From Petaurus breviceps papuanus (lineage: Eukaryota > Chordata > Mammalia > Diprotodontia > Petauridae): DNA of 64,000 nucleotides. The stretch's first letter is position 1. Every line of letters starts with the position of its first letter. The translations under genes and the position numbers were made by a program. The stretch is taken from the NCBI GenBank assembly GCA_028583685.1, contig JAMXIF010000002.1, positions 62,415,627 to 62,479,626 on the forward strand, written 5' to 3'. A model generated the notes under the pieces. It did not search any database. It saw only the letters and a program-made list of their open reading frames with translations, and had not been told where the DNA came from. Shown in pieces: positions 35,142-46,244 of this stretch.

Positions 35142-35436
35142 GCCATGCCTGGTGGTGCATACTTGTAATCTCTGCTAATGGGAAGCTGAGTTTTGTGGAT
35201 AATTTATACTTGAGGATTTTGAGCCATAGTTAGCTAAGTCAATCGAGTTAACTATGTCTAGCACCCATATGGTGATCCCCTGGGAGTAAGGGAACACAAG
35301 GCCATCTAACAAGGGGCAAACTAGCCTAGGATGGAAACAGAGTAGGTCAAAGTACCTGTTCCAAGTAGAAGTGGGATCAGACTCAAAAGTGGCTGCTGAA
35401 ATTATAGCCTGAGTGAGATAGTGAGACCTAGCCCCC
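35142..35436 (+). pseudogene. RN7SL: 7SL (SRP) RNA retropseudogene, near full length
   Basis: The sequence begins GCCATGCCTGGTGGTGCATAC and matches 7SL's GCCGGGCGCGGTGGCGCGTGC. It then follows the 7SL order: TGTAATCTCTGCTAATGGGAAGCTGAG, the S-domain signature ATATGGTGATCCCCTGGGAG, GGAAACAGAGTAGGTCAAAG, GTAGAAGTGGGATCA and finally ATAGTGAGACCTAGCCCCC. An A-rich tail (AAAACAAACAC) follows. Both Alu-domain ends and the S domain are present, so it is a copy of the whole roughly 300-nt SRP RNA rather than an Alu/B1-type SINE. Substitutions are spread throughout, including inside the B-box region and the SRP54-binding stem, so it is unlikely to make functional SRP RNA. Target duplications are not clear. 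Copies of this kind are made by LINE machinery. Confidence 0.88.
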
Positions 35437-35734
35437 AAAACAAACACATTTTGAATAAATAAGTGAATAGATGAACAAATAACTTCAAAATAAATATTTT
35501 TTAAAAATAAGGAGGTAAAAAAATAATCAGATAGTATGTAGGTAGAGAGGTAGATAGGGTGGAGAGCAGTGAGGGGGGGGCATAATAGAAGGAATTATAA
35601 AACTGAAGAGTTTCATGCACTATAGACACAATATATGGTGGCAATGTGATATGGCAGCTCAAAAAGCTAATAAACCGCCAGACAACATTAACTGAAGCAT
35701 AGTGCTAAAGATTAAGGAGGGGATAGTTTAATTA

Positions 35735-36460
35735 TACTCCTTCCTTGCAGGATATCCTCAGGAGTGTTGTGTTCAGTTTTGAATATTGCATTTTAGAAAG
35801 TATATTGATAAAGTGGGCCATGTGCAGAGGACTGCAGCCAGGATGTTTAAGGGCCTCAAAAATGTTCCAGTTGAGAACCATTTGAAAGAGCTAGAGTTTA
35901 AGCCAGGGATAAGGAACCTGCAGTCTTGAGGCCACATATGTCCCTCTAGGTTTTCAAGTGCTACCCTTTGATTCAATCCAAATTTCACAAAACAAATCCT
36001 TTTATTTAAGGGGAAGTTTTTTGTGAAATTTGGATTCAATCAAATGACTGCATTTGAGGATGTAGAGGACCACTTATGGCCTTGAGGCCAAAGATTCCTG
36101 ACCACTGTTTAAGCCAGATAAGAGACTAAATGGAAAGAATGCATGTGTCCTCCGATATTGAAGGACTGTCATGTGGAAAGACAGATTAGTGTCATTCTGT
36201 CTGGCCCCATAGGGCAGTGAGTGGAAGATGTAAAGAAAATTTAGGTTGGGTGTATGCAGGGGTGTGTGTGGGACCTTCCTAATCATTAGAGATGTCCAAA
36301 AGTGGAATGAAGAGTCTTGAAGGTAGTGTTTCCCTTCACTGGAGGTGTTCAAGTTATAGCTAAATGACTGCTTGTTGGGTGTGATGGAAGGAGGAATCTT
36401 GTTCAGATATAAGTTGAATTAGATGCCCACCAAAGTTCCATCTAAATCTCAGATTATATA
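35735..36460 (+). mobile_element. CR1/L3 LINE 3' region, split by the hAT MITE
   Basis: The sequence follows the CR1/L3 3' region in order: AGGACTGCAGCCAGGATGTTTAAGGG, GGACTGTCATGTGG, TCTGGCCCCATAGGGCAG, CCTAATCATTAGAGATGTCCAAAAGTGG, TCACTGGAGGTGTTCAAG, TTAGATGCCC and TCTAAATCTCAGATT. Only the 3' end of the LINE is left. An old insertion. Confidence 0.85.
35904..36106. mobile_element. Palindromic hAT-type MITE inside a CR1/L3
   Basis: A foldback element of about 203 bp. The left half reads CAGGGATAAGGAACCTGCAG, then CTTGAGGCC, GGTTTTCAAG, GATTCAATCCAAATTTCACA. The right half is the approximate reverse complement, ending GATTCCTGACCACT. An 8-bp direct repeat GTTTAAGC flanks it (35896-35903 and 36107-36114), as expected of hAT elements. 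The CR1 text stops and resumes exactly at these points. Confidence 0.85.
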
Positions 36461-36769
36461 AAATTCTATCTAGCCTTGGAGCCTGTTGCATAATTCTGAC
36501 TATTGACCTTTCAAGATAGTTCCAAGTGGTGAGCAAGATGTAGTCTACCAAACACTAGTGAAATATATAGGAAATAAATATAGGCTGGAGCCTATGTGTG
36601 TGTGTAAAACTTCTTTCTGATAAAACATATGAACATCCTATAGCTCATTGTTTTTCATATTTTTTTTCATTTCAGTGTACCTTGATAGACTACCACAATT
36701 TCCACGATAACAGTTTTCCCTTACTCCATTGTTTCTTGCCAGTCAGCTTCTCTCTGTTTACACATTTTT

Positions 36770-37031
36770 TTGGGCTTTTTTTTGGAGGGCAATTGGGGTT
36801 AAGTGACTTGCTCAAGGTCACATGGCTAGTTTTTTTTTTTTGTGTTAAGTGTCTGCTCTATTCACTGCACCACCTAGCTGCTCCCTGTTTATTTGATTCT
36901 TATTTTTTTTTTTTTGCTTTTTGAAGGGCGGTACACTGCTAGTAAGTATTATGTGTCTGAGGCTGGATTTGAACTCAGGTCCTCCTGACTTCAGGGCCAG
37001 TGCTCTGTTCACTGCTCCACCTAGCCGCCCT
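36770..37031 (-). mobile_element. Two adjacent WSINE-type SINEs, both internally deleted
   Basis: 36772-36885 keeps GGAGGGCAATTGGGG and GCACCACCTAGCTGC but lacks the middle. 36897-37030 lacks the AAGTGACTTGCCC part but keeps GAGGCTGGATTTGAACTCAGGTCC and CACCTAGCCGCCC. They lie head to tail on the minus strand. Confidence 0.8.
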
Positions 37032-37104
37032 ACACATATTCTTTATCTCTCTCTCTCATCTCTATCCCATCTCTCTGTTTCTCTCTCTTGGTACCACAAC
37101 AAAT

Positions 37105-37480
37105 ACATTTAAAATCAATCATGAAACATTTATTGAGCACCTGCTATGTGCTAAGTTCTGTGCTAAGCACTAGGGATACAAAAAATGACAAAAGGTAGCC
37201 CTTGCCCTCAAGGAGCTTAAAATCTAGTGGGGAACACAGGAAACAAAAATATATGTACAAACAAGTCATATGTAGGAAAATAGGGCATAATTAAAAGATG
37301 GAAAGCACTAGAATTAAGAGGAATTAGAAAATACTTCTTAGAGAAGATAAAAATTTATTTGGGATTTAAAGGAAGCCAGGGAGAGGGAGACCAGTAGGCA
37401 GAGATGAGAAGGGAGAACATTCCAGGCATGAGGCATAGCCAGAGAAAATGCCTGATGCCAAGAGAGAAGTGTCTCAAAGG
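37105..37480 (-). mobile_element. L2 3' region (antisense)
   Basis: TTTATTGAGCACCTGCTATGTGCTAAG, CCCTCAAGGAGCTTAAAATCTAG, GGAAGCCAGGGAGAGG and GAGAACATTCCAGGCATGAGG are the complement of L2. The (TAC)n array abuts its right end. Confidence 0.8.
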
Positions 37481-37483
37481 GAT

Positions 37484-37520
<37 letters not shown>

Positions 37521-37521
37521 G

Positions 37522-37571
<50 letters not shown>

Positions 37572-37610
37572 GCTACTGCTACTACTACTCCTACAACACA
37601 CACACACACA
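37484..37610. repeat. (TAC)n trinucleotide array followed by (CA)n
   Basis: About 37 triplets of TAC, with three TGC interruptions and one TCC, then eight CA. It abuts the right end of an antisense L2. Poly-Ser, poly-Val and poly-Thr frames across it are artefacts. Confidence 0.95.
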
Positions 37611-38772
37611 TATATTTTTGAACTGTGTAATTCTAGCTACCTCGCATCATTATAGTGCATCTTAAAGTCTGAGAGAGGGAAACAGATGATGGTAAGAAGA
37701 GTGGGGGAAGAGGGGAAGATGGAGGGGGAAGGGTGGAGGAAGTGCATGAGTAGGACCCAGGAGCTAAAGGTATCTACTTACCCCATTGATGTAGCCCAGA
37801 GTTCACCACCTTCAAAAAGCTATTCATATAACTATAACTCTGTTGGTGATACCAATCTCTAATCTGAAAAATATTTCTTTAGGCAGAGAAAGCTCCTGGG
37901 CTGACCAAGAATTGCTGACATTAGTTGCATTATTAATATTGCATATGTAGGAAGCATTGGGGGGAGGGAAGAAATACATACCTGAGGGGAAAGGTTTATA
38001 CATGCTCTTTGTGTTGAGATGTGTTCCTGCTGTACTGCTTAATGAAGCATGGGGTCCAGAGAGAGCTGAAAGATCTTGGACTGGAGAATCTAGGTCAGCA
38101 AAAATATCTGCCTGGCCTACTGTTATGAAAAGTCACTGAGTCGGTGGGGGAAAAATATATATCAGCTTGGGCTGATAAACACCCTGGCGTGGTGGGAGGA
38201 GGAGTGAAAGCAGGAGGTATAGGAGAAATGTCCCAACATCAACAATGTATACAAAGCAATTAAGATTGCCCCTGTTCCATGTAGCTTAGAAATGACCGTT
38301 TCTCTAATACCATTGGGTTAGTGGGGAGCTGTCCAGTCAAAGCTAATTTAGAACAAGCTGCCACATAGTGCCAGCCTCACTGCCTAGTCATAGAAACATT
38401 CTTATTCATAAGATAAACAGTGTGGCAAATCATCTTGAACTTTGTTAGCTTTCAGGCCTTCTCATTCATCTTGTATATGTATCTTCTGCCTAGACCTTGC
38501 TTGTGACTACTCACCTGTCATAGGACTCTCTTGTATATGACTCAAGTGCCCTACCCTCTGCTTAGCAGTCTCCACTCTTGAAATTGCCTGGATTTGTATT
38601 ACCTGCCTAATGCTTTGCAACCCTCCTTAAGTAAGGGTCCTTTCAAGCATGTCTCTTTCCTACTATCTAGCTGCTACAAGGGAACCAAGACATATCAAGC
38701 TCTGACAAGAGCCCCATCAGGGGAAGAGGCCAGTAAAATGATGACAGTACTATTCTTTCCAACAGCTAGTAC
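37611..38772. other. Unassigned stretch before the family B LTR
   Basis: A GA-rich patch near 37680-37745, otherwise nothing recognised. Confidence 0.5.
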
Positions 38773-38777
38773 ATTCC

Positions 38778-39777
38778 TGTACTAGTAATATAACTTGAAT
38801 TTGAAGATCCCTTTGTGTTGGCAAAGGTATCAGGTACTTAGCACTTAGTAACTGATCAAGTCTCTATTGGGAGAACAGAAGTTATGAACTCCTGTTTCCT
38901 GTTGGTGATGTAACAGGAAGAGGTTGGCTGAAACAGGAAGCTAATGTTGTGTGTATATAAGAAAAAGCCCCAGAGAGGCACAGTCAGAATTTCTTGAGAC
39001 CAGGATCTGGTGGCAGAGCAGCTACAGAAGAGAGAATGGAGAACTGAGCCAGAATTTACTGAGAACTTATGGTGGTGGAGCTTCTTCTGAACAAGATCCC
39101 AGGAGCCCAGAGCCTGGAGCCCAGAGCCAAGAGCCAGGAGCCAGGAGCCCAGGTGACTAGGGAAGCATGACTGGGATGCTAAGACTTTGTTTGTGGCTTG
39201 GTGGAGCCTTGAATTCCCTGGAGCAGAAAAAGTGAAGGATCTGACATGGACCAGGCCCTGTGAACTTCACTGTGGAGCAGGACCTACCCAGAGAGCTGTA
39301 GAAGGAACTGGGAGCTGTCTGCCATTGAACCCTGGTGACAGACTAATGAATCCAGGTAGAATCTGGGACCATGAAAGGGGATCCAGGGAATCTGAGAACA
39401 GGCCCAATTCAAAATGAAAAGTCCTCTCCTTGGGTACTGAGTAATTATGGAAATATAGTTTACTAGTGACCTAAAGGGTGGAGGGTTTTGTGTATGATAC
39501 TTAGTAATTGACTGCTGAATAAGTGACTGATTGAGTTAATCAAGTATGCCCCATGAGTGGAAGACTTTGACTATTGTACTTTGAGACTATGTTATGAATA
39601 TTTTATTGTGATTTTCTGTGATAAGTTGTAATATTGTGAATGCTGTACCTTGATTTTCTGTGAAAGTTTTGCTTTGATTTATTATAGAATAGAGTGATCA
39701 TTATACTGTAAAATCAGAACCTTAAAAGCTGTTCACAGTAGCATTCTTCTGGAAAGCTGCTTGTGCATGGCATTACA
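38778..39777 (+). mobile_element. Solo LTR, endogenous retrovirus family B (copy 1)
   Basis: A fossil LTR of exactly 1000 bp. It starts TGTACTAGTAATATAAC, ends GGCATTACA and has a perfect 5-bp target duplication ATTCC (38773-38777 and 39778-39782). A TATA box (GTGTATATAAGAAA) lies near 38952. A GAGCCCAGAGCC-type minisatellite occupies 39101-39152. The first 50 bp and the last 9 bp match the minus-strand LTR at 56221-57351. No viral genes adjoin it. The 5-bp duplication suggests an ERVL-like family, and the clean ends suggest moderate age. Confidence 0.88.
39101..39152 (+). repeat. Short minisatellite inside the family B LTR
   Basis: About four to six degenerate copies of an AGGAGCCCAGAGCC-like 7-14 bp unit lie in tandem within the presumed R/U5 side of the LTR. 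It creates a repetitive Gly/Ala/Pro-type frame that should not be taken as coding. Confidence 0.75.
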
Positions 39778-39782
39778 ATTCC

Positions 39783-40984
39783 CTGACAAACCATCCTGTA
39801 CTTAACTAACTTAAAAGTATTTTTATTCATTTTGCATATAGTAATTATGTTGTATATAATTATACATATATATATTTTCTCTCCCATGATATATTCTAAG
39901 ATCTTTGAAAAGATAGATTATTTCACCTTTTCTGTGTCTCTTCAATGCTTAGTACATAGTAGGTATTTAATAAATGCTTATTGATTATTTTAACCTTGTT
40001 TACTAAAGATGAATCTAATGGTTTCATGTTGGAAAATTACTCTTTTGAAGAAACCTGGACAGAAGAATCCCAGTGGATCATAACCTTTTTAAAGAGGTTT
40101 TTTTTTTTTCTTACTCTTAGACATTGGCTTTAAAGATATTGACTATCCCTCAGGAACTTATTTGGCCTCCTTGGTAAAGTCTGCAAGTTTCATCTTGTTC
40201 CTGTCCACAGCACAATTGGATTTTGTTGAGAATGACCAGTAAGCATTTTGATCTGCTTTCTCACTTAATCTCTGCCCTTTTCTAATTGGCATTCTCTGTC
40301 CATATGTGTCTAATTTATCTATCTATTGCTTATTGCTCTTTGCTGGCCTTTGTCTTTTTGTTACCTATGACTTGTGCTAGGAAAAGTCACTGCAGGAGAG
40401 GTCTTGACTTTACAAAGTTTGGGCAAATCTGGGGACAGGAAATTGGCCAAATATAATTTGATGGAATCGATGTTTTCTGCAACCTGACAGCTGTTCAGAT
40501 TTCACATTTGATAGCTGGACACTGATTTCCCTGTGACCTTTCAAAGCTGCTTTTCTTTTGCTTCAAGGGCTGGATGTCAGAAGAGTTGAAAGGAAAATCC
40601 AAATGTTCTCTGGCAGGGTGAAGGGTGATGACTCAGATCAAGCTAAGAAGGGTCTCACAGCTAAAAGATTACAAATAAGTTCAAGTGGGAAGCTCAATAG
40701 GATTCTTCTCCTCACACTGGAAGGTCCTTCTTGATTCATTACTTACTCATCTGCCTATCTATGCTTACTATATACACCACATGTGTTATAATGTGTGCCT
40801 TTCATGTTATCATATCTAGTTCAGACTGTTTTATGCTAGACTTCACATCCACAAAACATTCCTAAAACACCATAGGCATGATTTGATCCTGATCGGAGGC
40901 ATCTAAGCTTAGTTAGCAAGCAAAATGAAGGATTAATGCTAACTTGTTGCTCTGTTAGATTTTCTGTAAATGAAGCTGAATGGA
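39783..40984. other. Unassigned stretch after the family B LTR
   Basis: An L2 tail at 39880-40000; the rest is unassigned. Confidence 0.5.
39880..40000 (+). mobile_element. L2 tail
   Basis: TCTGTGTCTCTTCAATGCTTAGTACATAGTAGGTATTTAATAAATGCTTATTGAT is a clear L2 3' end. Confidence 0.8.
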
Positions 40985-41165
40985 GGCATCATGAGATAGC
41001 ACAAAGATTTTGGGGCTGGGAGTTAGAAAACCTGAATTTGAGTGTTGGCTCTGACATTGTATCATTCTGGGCAAATTACTTCATCTCTCCATATGTTGCT
41101 TCACGATCGGCAAAATGAATTGGTTGGGCTAGGTTAACTTGAAGTTCTCTTCTACTTAAAAATCC
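40985..41165 (+). mobile_element. MIR
   Basis: ATCATGAGATAGCACAAAG, GGGAGTTAGAAAACCTGAATTTGAG and GGGCAAATTACTTCATCTCTCC. Confidence 0.7.
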
Positions 41166-41354
41166 ATACTCCTAGTTTACATTTTTTGAGTGATAGAAGA
41201 AAATCTATAGCTGAAATTAATGAAAAGGAAAAGCAAAATAGAAGAAAATAACACCAGGTAATCCAAAATTAATTTATTTTCAAACTTAGGATTCATTCAA
41301 AACATGAACAAACATCCATACTTTACTGAGTGTCAGCTTCTTTGAAAAGTAATT

Positions 41355-41560
41355 CAATAGTAGATAAGCTAACTAGGCTCAAAATCCAGAGACCTGGGTT
41401 CAAATTCCAACTCTTGGTACTTTACTCTCTGTAATCATGGACACATTGTCTAGTCTTTCAGGTTTTAATTTCCTTAACTACAAGTAGGAATTAAAATATG
41501 TACATTTATAGAGTTAATGTAAGAAAAATACTTTTTAAACCTGACATCACTGAATTTAGT
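41355..41560 (+). mobile_element. MIR
   Basis: CCAGAGACCTGGGTTCAAATTCC, TCATGGACACATTGTCTAG and TTAATTTCCTTAACTAC. Confidence 0.65.
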
Positions 41561-41844
41561 GAGTTATTTCTATTTTATTTCTATATTTGTTCATATTTAT
41601 TTCTTAGTACTTTCTCTTTCCAGCTGGTGCCCTGGTGGGTTGTAATATAGTTATATGTAATCAAGAGTTGAACATAGAAACTTTAATTCATATGAAAATC
41701 ATCACCTCAGTGTCCCTTAGCTCAGTAATCTTCTTGGGAAAAGTAAGGCTACTTTGAAGGTTTTTGAATCAAAAAGTGAAGCAGAAGTAGTTTTTTTAAA
41801 CTAACATCAAACACAGTAAGTGCTCACTAAATGTTTGTTGGGAA

Positions 41845-41990
41845 AAGAAACAACAATTTACCACCTTAGAGACCATCTGAGATCACCCTCTCTGAGGAAG
41901 TAAAGCTCAGAAAGTCTCAACAATTTGCTTGAAGTCACACATCTAGTTTATATCAGCAGAAAGACTAGAACTCTCTTGATTCTCATTTCA
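41845..41990 (-). mobile_element. MIR
   Basis: CTTAGAGACCATCTGAGATCACCC and TTGCTTGAAGTCACACATCTAG; the adjoining (GA)n follows on the right. Confidence 0.7.
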
Positions 41991-42040
41991 GTGTTTTTTG
42001 GAAGAAGTCCAAAACTCATCTCTAAAATATAATGAAAATA

Positions 42041-42082
42041 TAATGAGAGGGAGGGAGGAAAGGACGGAGGGAGGGAAGGGGA

Positions 42083-42113
<31 letters not shown>

Positions 42114-42122
42114 CAGAGAGAC

Positions 42123-42200
<78 letters not shown>
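42041..42200 (+). repeat. (GA)n microsatellite
   Basis: GGGAGGGAGGAA followed by (AGAC)/(GA)n, ending in an uninterrupted GA run of about 70 bp. Confidence 0.95.
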
Positions 42201-42202
<2 letters not shown>

Positions 42203-42274
42203 TTTCCTCATGTCTGTAGCTTCTTCGTACTTTGAGAGCTATCACTTTATTTGTGATGTTTAGAAAAAAGCCAG

Positions 42275-42500
42275 TGAATTCAGGAAACATTTATTAAGTG
42301 GTTACTATAAGTCAGGCATTGTGCTTACAAATTCTTTAGCTGCCTCTAGGCTATCATTGATGCTTCCATATTCTGACCCTACACTCATATTCTAAATTCT
42401 AATGGTTTGCTTTCACTTCTAGGATGAAATATAAAATTCAAAGCCTGGCATTTAAAATCTTCCTGTCTACCTTTTAGCATCCAGCTTCAAAGCCAGGTCC
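42275..42500. mobile_element. L2 fragments, one on each strand
   Basis: 42282-42330 is the complement of an L2 end (AAACATTTATTAAGTGGTTACTATAAGTCAGGC). 42340-42500 is plus-strand L2 (TAGGATGAAATATAAAATTCAAAGCCTGGCATTTAA). Confidence 0.65.
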
Positions 42501-42659
42501 CCTACCTCAGAATCTGGTCTTCATTAAAACTCACATATTTATTATTGACTTTGCCTTGATAGAACATCAAGAGAGCTAACACTATGATCCAGAAATGATG
42601 CAGATCAGATGTCACAGTACCTAAGCAGCAATAATGTATAAGGGAAAGGACACCCAAAT

Positions 42660-42960
42660 GGAACTTAAGAGAGCTGAGTTTTTGTATGAAGTATGCCACT
42701 CACTTAGTAGCTATGTGACCTTGGGCAAGGAACTTTATTTCTCTGGGACTCAGATATTTTAAATGTGAAATGAGGATAGGGAAAGTTAAAGTGACCAGCT
42801 TAGAGGAAATGATCAGTGCATTGAAACTGCACTTTGATACCTGTGGGAGTTTGGACAATTTTCTTAATCTCTCTAGGCCTCAGTCTCCTTATCTGTTGGA
42901 TTATGGGTTGGATGCGATGGATATCTACTATTACTTCTAGTTCTAAATCCTATGTTCTTA
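42660..42960 (+). mobile_element. Two MIR copies or one broken copy
   Basis: 42660-42790 (TAGTAGCTATGTGACCTTGGGCAAGG) and 42835-42955 (TTGGACAATTTTCTTAATCTCTCTAGGCCTCAG) are both plus-strand MIR core and 3' parts. Confidence 0.7.
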
Positions 42961-43084
42961 TTCTCAGTGAAAGAGGTAGGCTTCATTTCTTGTAGTATAT
43001 ATGTCCCTATAGATTGTGTATAATATGTATATGTATGTATGTGTGTGTGATAAACACACACAGTTAAAATGGAATCCTATTTTA

Positions 43085-43270
43085 TCACAGGATTATAGCT
43101 TAAGAGTTGGTTTGGAACTTTGGAGATTATCTTGTACATAGACCCTTTATTTTACAGATAAGGAAAGAACCCCAGGGAGGGGAACAGACTTAGATCAAGT
43201 TAAAATAGTTAGTGAAGAACAGACTAGAAGCTGACCCAGTCTCTCCACATCTCTCCACTCTGATTCCTGT
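43085..43270 (-). mobile_element. MIR
   Basis: AGGATTATAGCTTAAGAGTTGG, TTATTTTACAGATAAGGAAAG and ACAGACTAGAAGCTGACCC. Confidence 0.7.
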
Positions 43271-43574
43271 GTTTTTTATACAACCAGACTGATGCTTCCC
43301 TTAGGCATAAACTGAGACTTGGGAAAGACCTCATCCTAAAAAGATCAAGGTTTCCCCCTGTATCCAGGGCCTCTCCAGTTGTCCTGATCTATATCTTGCC
43401 ACTGGACCCAGAGGGCTTCTGAGGTGAAAGTGAGAGTGGTGACTCTGCACAGTCCTCCCTCACTTAAATCCAATTGACTTGCAAGTCATGGCATCACCTT
43501 CCTAATGTCATGGTCCTTTTCCAGAATGTAACACAATGAAAAATGACAACAATGGCCTACCTTTCAAGTCTTAT

Positions 43575-43925
43575 TACATATTTCTCCCCTTCCTGGACTT
43601 CCCATCGAAATCAAACTGACATAATGACTATTCTTCACGGACATTGTTATATCTCCCACCTTTGTGTTTTTGTATACGTGGTTTTTCATGTCTAGAATAT
43701 ACTATCTGCTCATAGAGGCTGGGTGCTATCTAAATGAGGCTTTTCCAGATTTCCCAAATGATTCTCTCTCTTCTTCTCTCCCTACTTTTATATACCTACA
43801 TGTATATGCATCATACTCCCCATGCCAGTGGAATGTAAGCCACTTGAAGTCATGGACTGTTTCATTTTTCTCCAGGGCACAATGCTTAACACAGAAAACT
43901 TGCTTAATAAAAGCTGAATTGTTGT
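43575..43925 (+). mobile_element. L2 3' region
   Basis: GTTTTTCATGTCTAGAATATACTATC, TAAATGAGGCTTTTCCAGATTTCCC, GGAATGTAAGCCACTTGAAGTCATGGACTG and CTTAACACAGAAAACTTGCTTAATAAAAG follow L2 to its end. The 91-residue frame across it is not a gene. Confidence 0.75.
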
Positions 43926-44494
43926 ATTTCTCTAACTGAGAATTCTGTTGAGTCCAAACTGGCCCCAAGAGGAAAACGAAAGGAAGTCATTGGGAGTCAG
44001 TTTTCTGTCAGGTTGTGTTGGTTGGTATAAGCCAAGGGAGTTCAAAGTTTGGAGAAGAAGGGGCAAGATCACACAATTGCAGTATGCATCTCAGCTGGCC
44101 TTTGTAGCATCTGCCTGTTTTTTATGCTAAAGAACTATATGCCTCTTGTCTCCTGCATACTGATGGGTCCCATCTGTAGTCAGCTTGTCTATCACCATAA
44201 CAGGGGAGAATGAAGTTGACAGTGTTGGATGGAAAGGCTATAAGTGGTTATTGATTCCTAGTTTCATATATTCCCAGTGGTGGGGGTGGAGGTGGGGATG
44301 GACAGAGGTTTGGTAGGAATAATAGAGTGTGCAGTTGTGTGAGGAGGTTGTACATGTGTGTACAAAAGGGGAAATTCTCTTAAGCATATAGATATATGGT
44401 GAAAAATGTGTTAGAAAGATGACACAACTGGGGTGTGCCTTGTGGTTGCATAACCTTGTGGTTACATAGTTTAGGCACATTGTAGGAAGAAAAG

Positions 44495-44660
44495 AATCAT
44501 AATTTTTTAGAGCTGAAAAGGACCTTAGAGATCATGAAATCCTACAAGGCCATTTTTTTAGATGAGGAAACTCAAACTGGGAGAGGAGAAATAACTTGAT
44601 TCAGGTTATGTAGCCTGGAATCTGGGTCTCCTGTCTAGTTTTCTTTCCATAGCATCGTAC
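44495..44660 (-). mobile_element. MIR
   Basis: TTTTTTAGAGCTGAAAAGGACCTTAGAGATC, TTTTTAGATGAGGAAACTC and CTGGAATCTGGGTCTCC. Confidence 0.75.
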
Positions 44661-45603
44661 ACTCTACCTATTTTTCATATCATAAAACAGAAAAGACTCA
44701 TGAAAATGATAAAGTTCAGACTTGATTAGCTCCTCATATTTCAGTTCCTTGGAAAAAATCACACTTTCATGGTGACCTTTTTAGTTAATGCAAAGCTTGG
44801 GGAGGATGTGTGGGGAAATATATTCCTTAGTCTCTTTTCCATGTATAGGTAATTAGACTGCACTGAAGGGTTCTGCTATGTATATGGAGGGAGCAATGCA
44901 GAAGTGGGGCAGAGATAGTATGTGGCTTTTCTCTTTCTAGTCCTCTTTCTTTCTTCTCCACTATTTTTGGGGAGCCAGGAGTGTGGCTTCTTCTTCACAC
45001 CTTCAACTGCCAGGTGCTTGAATTTGGCCTTTTGCTAAAGATGGAGACTTGGAGCAGGGTAACTTCGCAGAAGGGAGAAACATGCTCAAGCCTACTGTGT
45101 AATTACTGAAATAATAGATGCAGCGCAGCTGGGCTCATGGGGTCAGTTCTGGGTACTGGGCAGTGGTGTGAATCGAAAAGATTTATTTTCTGATAGTCAT
45201 AACTGCAACCTTGCTAAATGACTTATGCTCATGGTGCTTTTTGAGGTCTTACAACTGCCTTCTAATGTGCTTGGGTCTTTAAGCACCAGTCAGATCTTCC
45301 ACACTGTGGGTAAGAAAGGACATGCTTAGCAGCTGTTGGAGAAGAGGCCACTGGAAGTGATGGATCCATTTTGCTTAATTCAGTCTGTCAATCAGAAGCC
45401 AGAAGGCTCTGTGCTGTAGGTACAGTTCTTAGGGAAAGATTTGGTAAGAATGTTTTGTGCTCAAGGCTCATGGTTTACCCAGAGGCCACATGATTTCATC
45501 ACTGATATTATTCTCAGTGATTGTAGCTACTCTAATGTCCATTCTGACTGCTGCCACAGACACTAATAAATACATATTTTCCCTCATATTTCTCTTTCTT
45601 ATT
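44661..45603. other. Unassigned stretch
   Basis: No repeat or exon recognised. Text such as GCAGCGCAGCTGGGCTCATG (45120) is more GC-balanced than the surroundings. Confidence 0.4.
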
Positions 45604-45706
45604 GTGAACTTGACAAACATCAATAAACATCGACATTTTCATAAACAGAAAGGAACTCATTAAGATGATTATATAAGAAACTGTGAATCTCTACTATACG
45701 TATCGT
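45604..45706 (+). repeat. Unnamed repeat, copy 1
   Basis: GTGAACTTGACAAACATCAATAAACATCGAC, CAGAAAGGAACTC and TATATAAGAAACTGTGAATCTCTACTATAC align with text at 60073-60170 and 63930-64000. I do not know the family. The shared text may begin upstream, since TTTCTCTTTCTTATTGTG also resembles copy 2. Confidence 0.65.
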
Positions 45707-46244
45707 GTTGTTATTTTTAAGTACGTAATAAATTGAATGTGGTAGTAGCAATGCTGCCCTGCTTGCTCACAGTTTCTCTTCCCAGAACCTTTTCTTCCGA
45801 ATGAATACAGGCACAAGTCTTCTCCCTCTTCCCTCCCACAATCTGTGTGTCTCATCCACACGTCTCTAAATAACACCAGAATGCTTATGTGACTTTCCTG
45901 AACTCTGCCATGGATATCTTCACACACAGCATCAAAGACAATTCCTCCGTTTCTTTTGTATATTAGATATATCCTTAATTGTGGTGGGCTAATTTCTTGT
46001 TCCTAGAACCCCAGTGAGTTATCATGCAGGTAATTAACATGCAGTCTAAGTTGGAATTCCTGACAGTTATTCCCACTAGGTGGCCTTCACAGGTGAGTCA
46101 CTCTTTCTTATATGGTGTTAGAATGGTTTCTGCCACCTGCTAACACCATCTCTATCCCTCTGGGGTTGAATAGTCTTGGTGGATTCAGTTCATTGAGAGA
46201 TGACAGCCAAATAGTTTGACGAGGAGTTGCCTTAAACTATACTT

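Noticed and set aside
37484-37595. CRISPR-like regular repeats
   Set aside because: Simple triplet repeat without spacers in a vertebrate intron.
37338-37609. Poly-Ser/poly-Val/poly-Thr frames
   Set aside because: Artefacts of the (TAC)n array.
41948-42290. Poly-Leu/Ser and Arg/Glu frames
   Set aside because: Artefacts of (GA)n.
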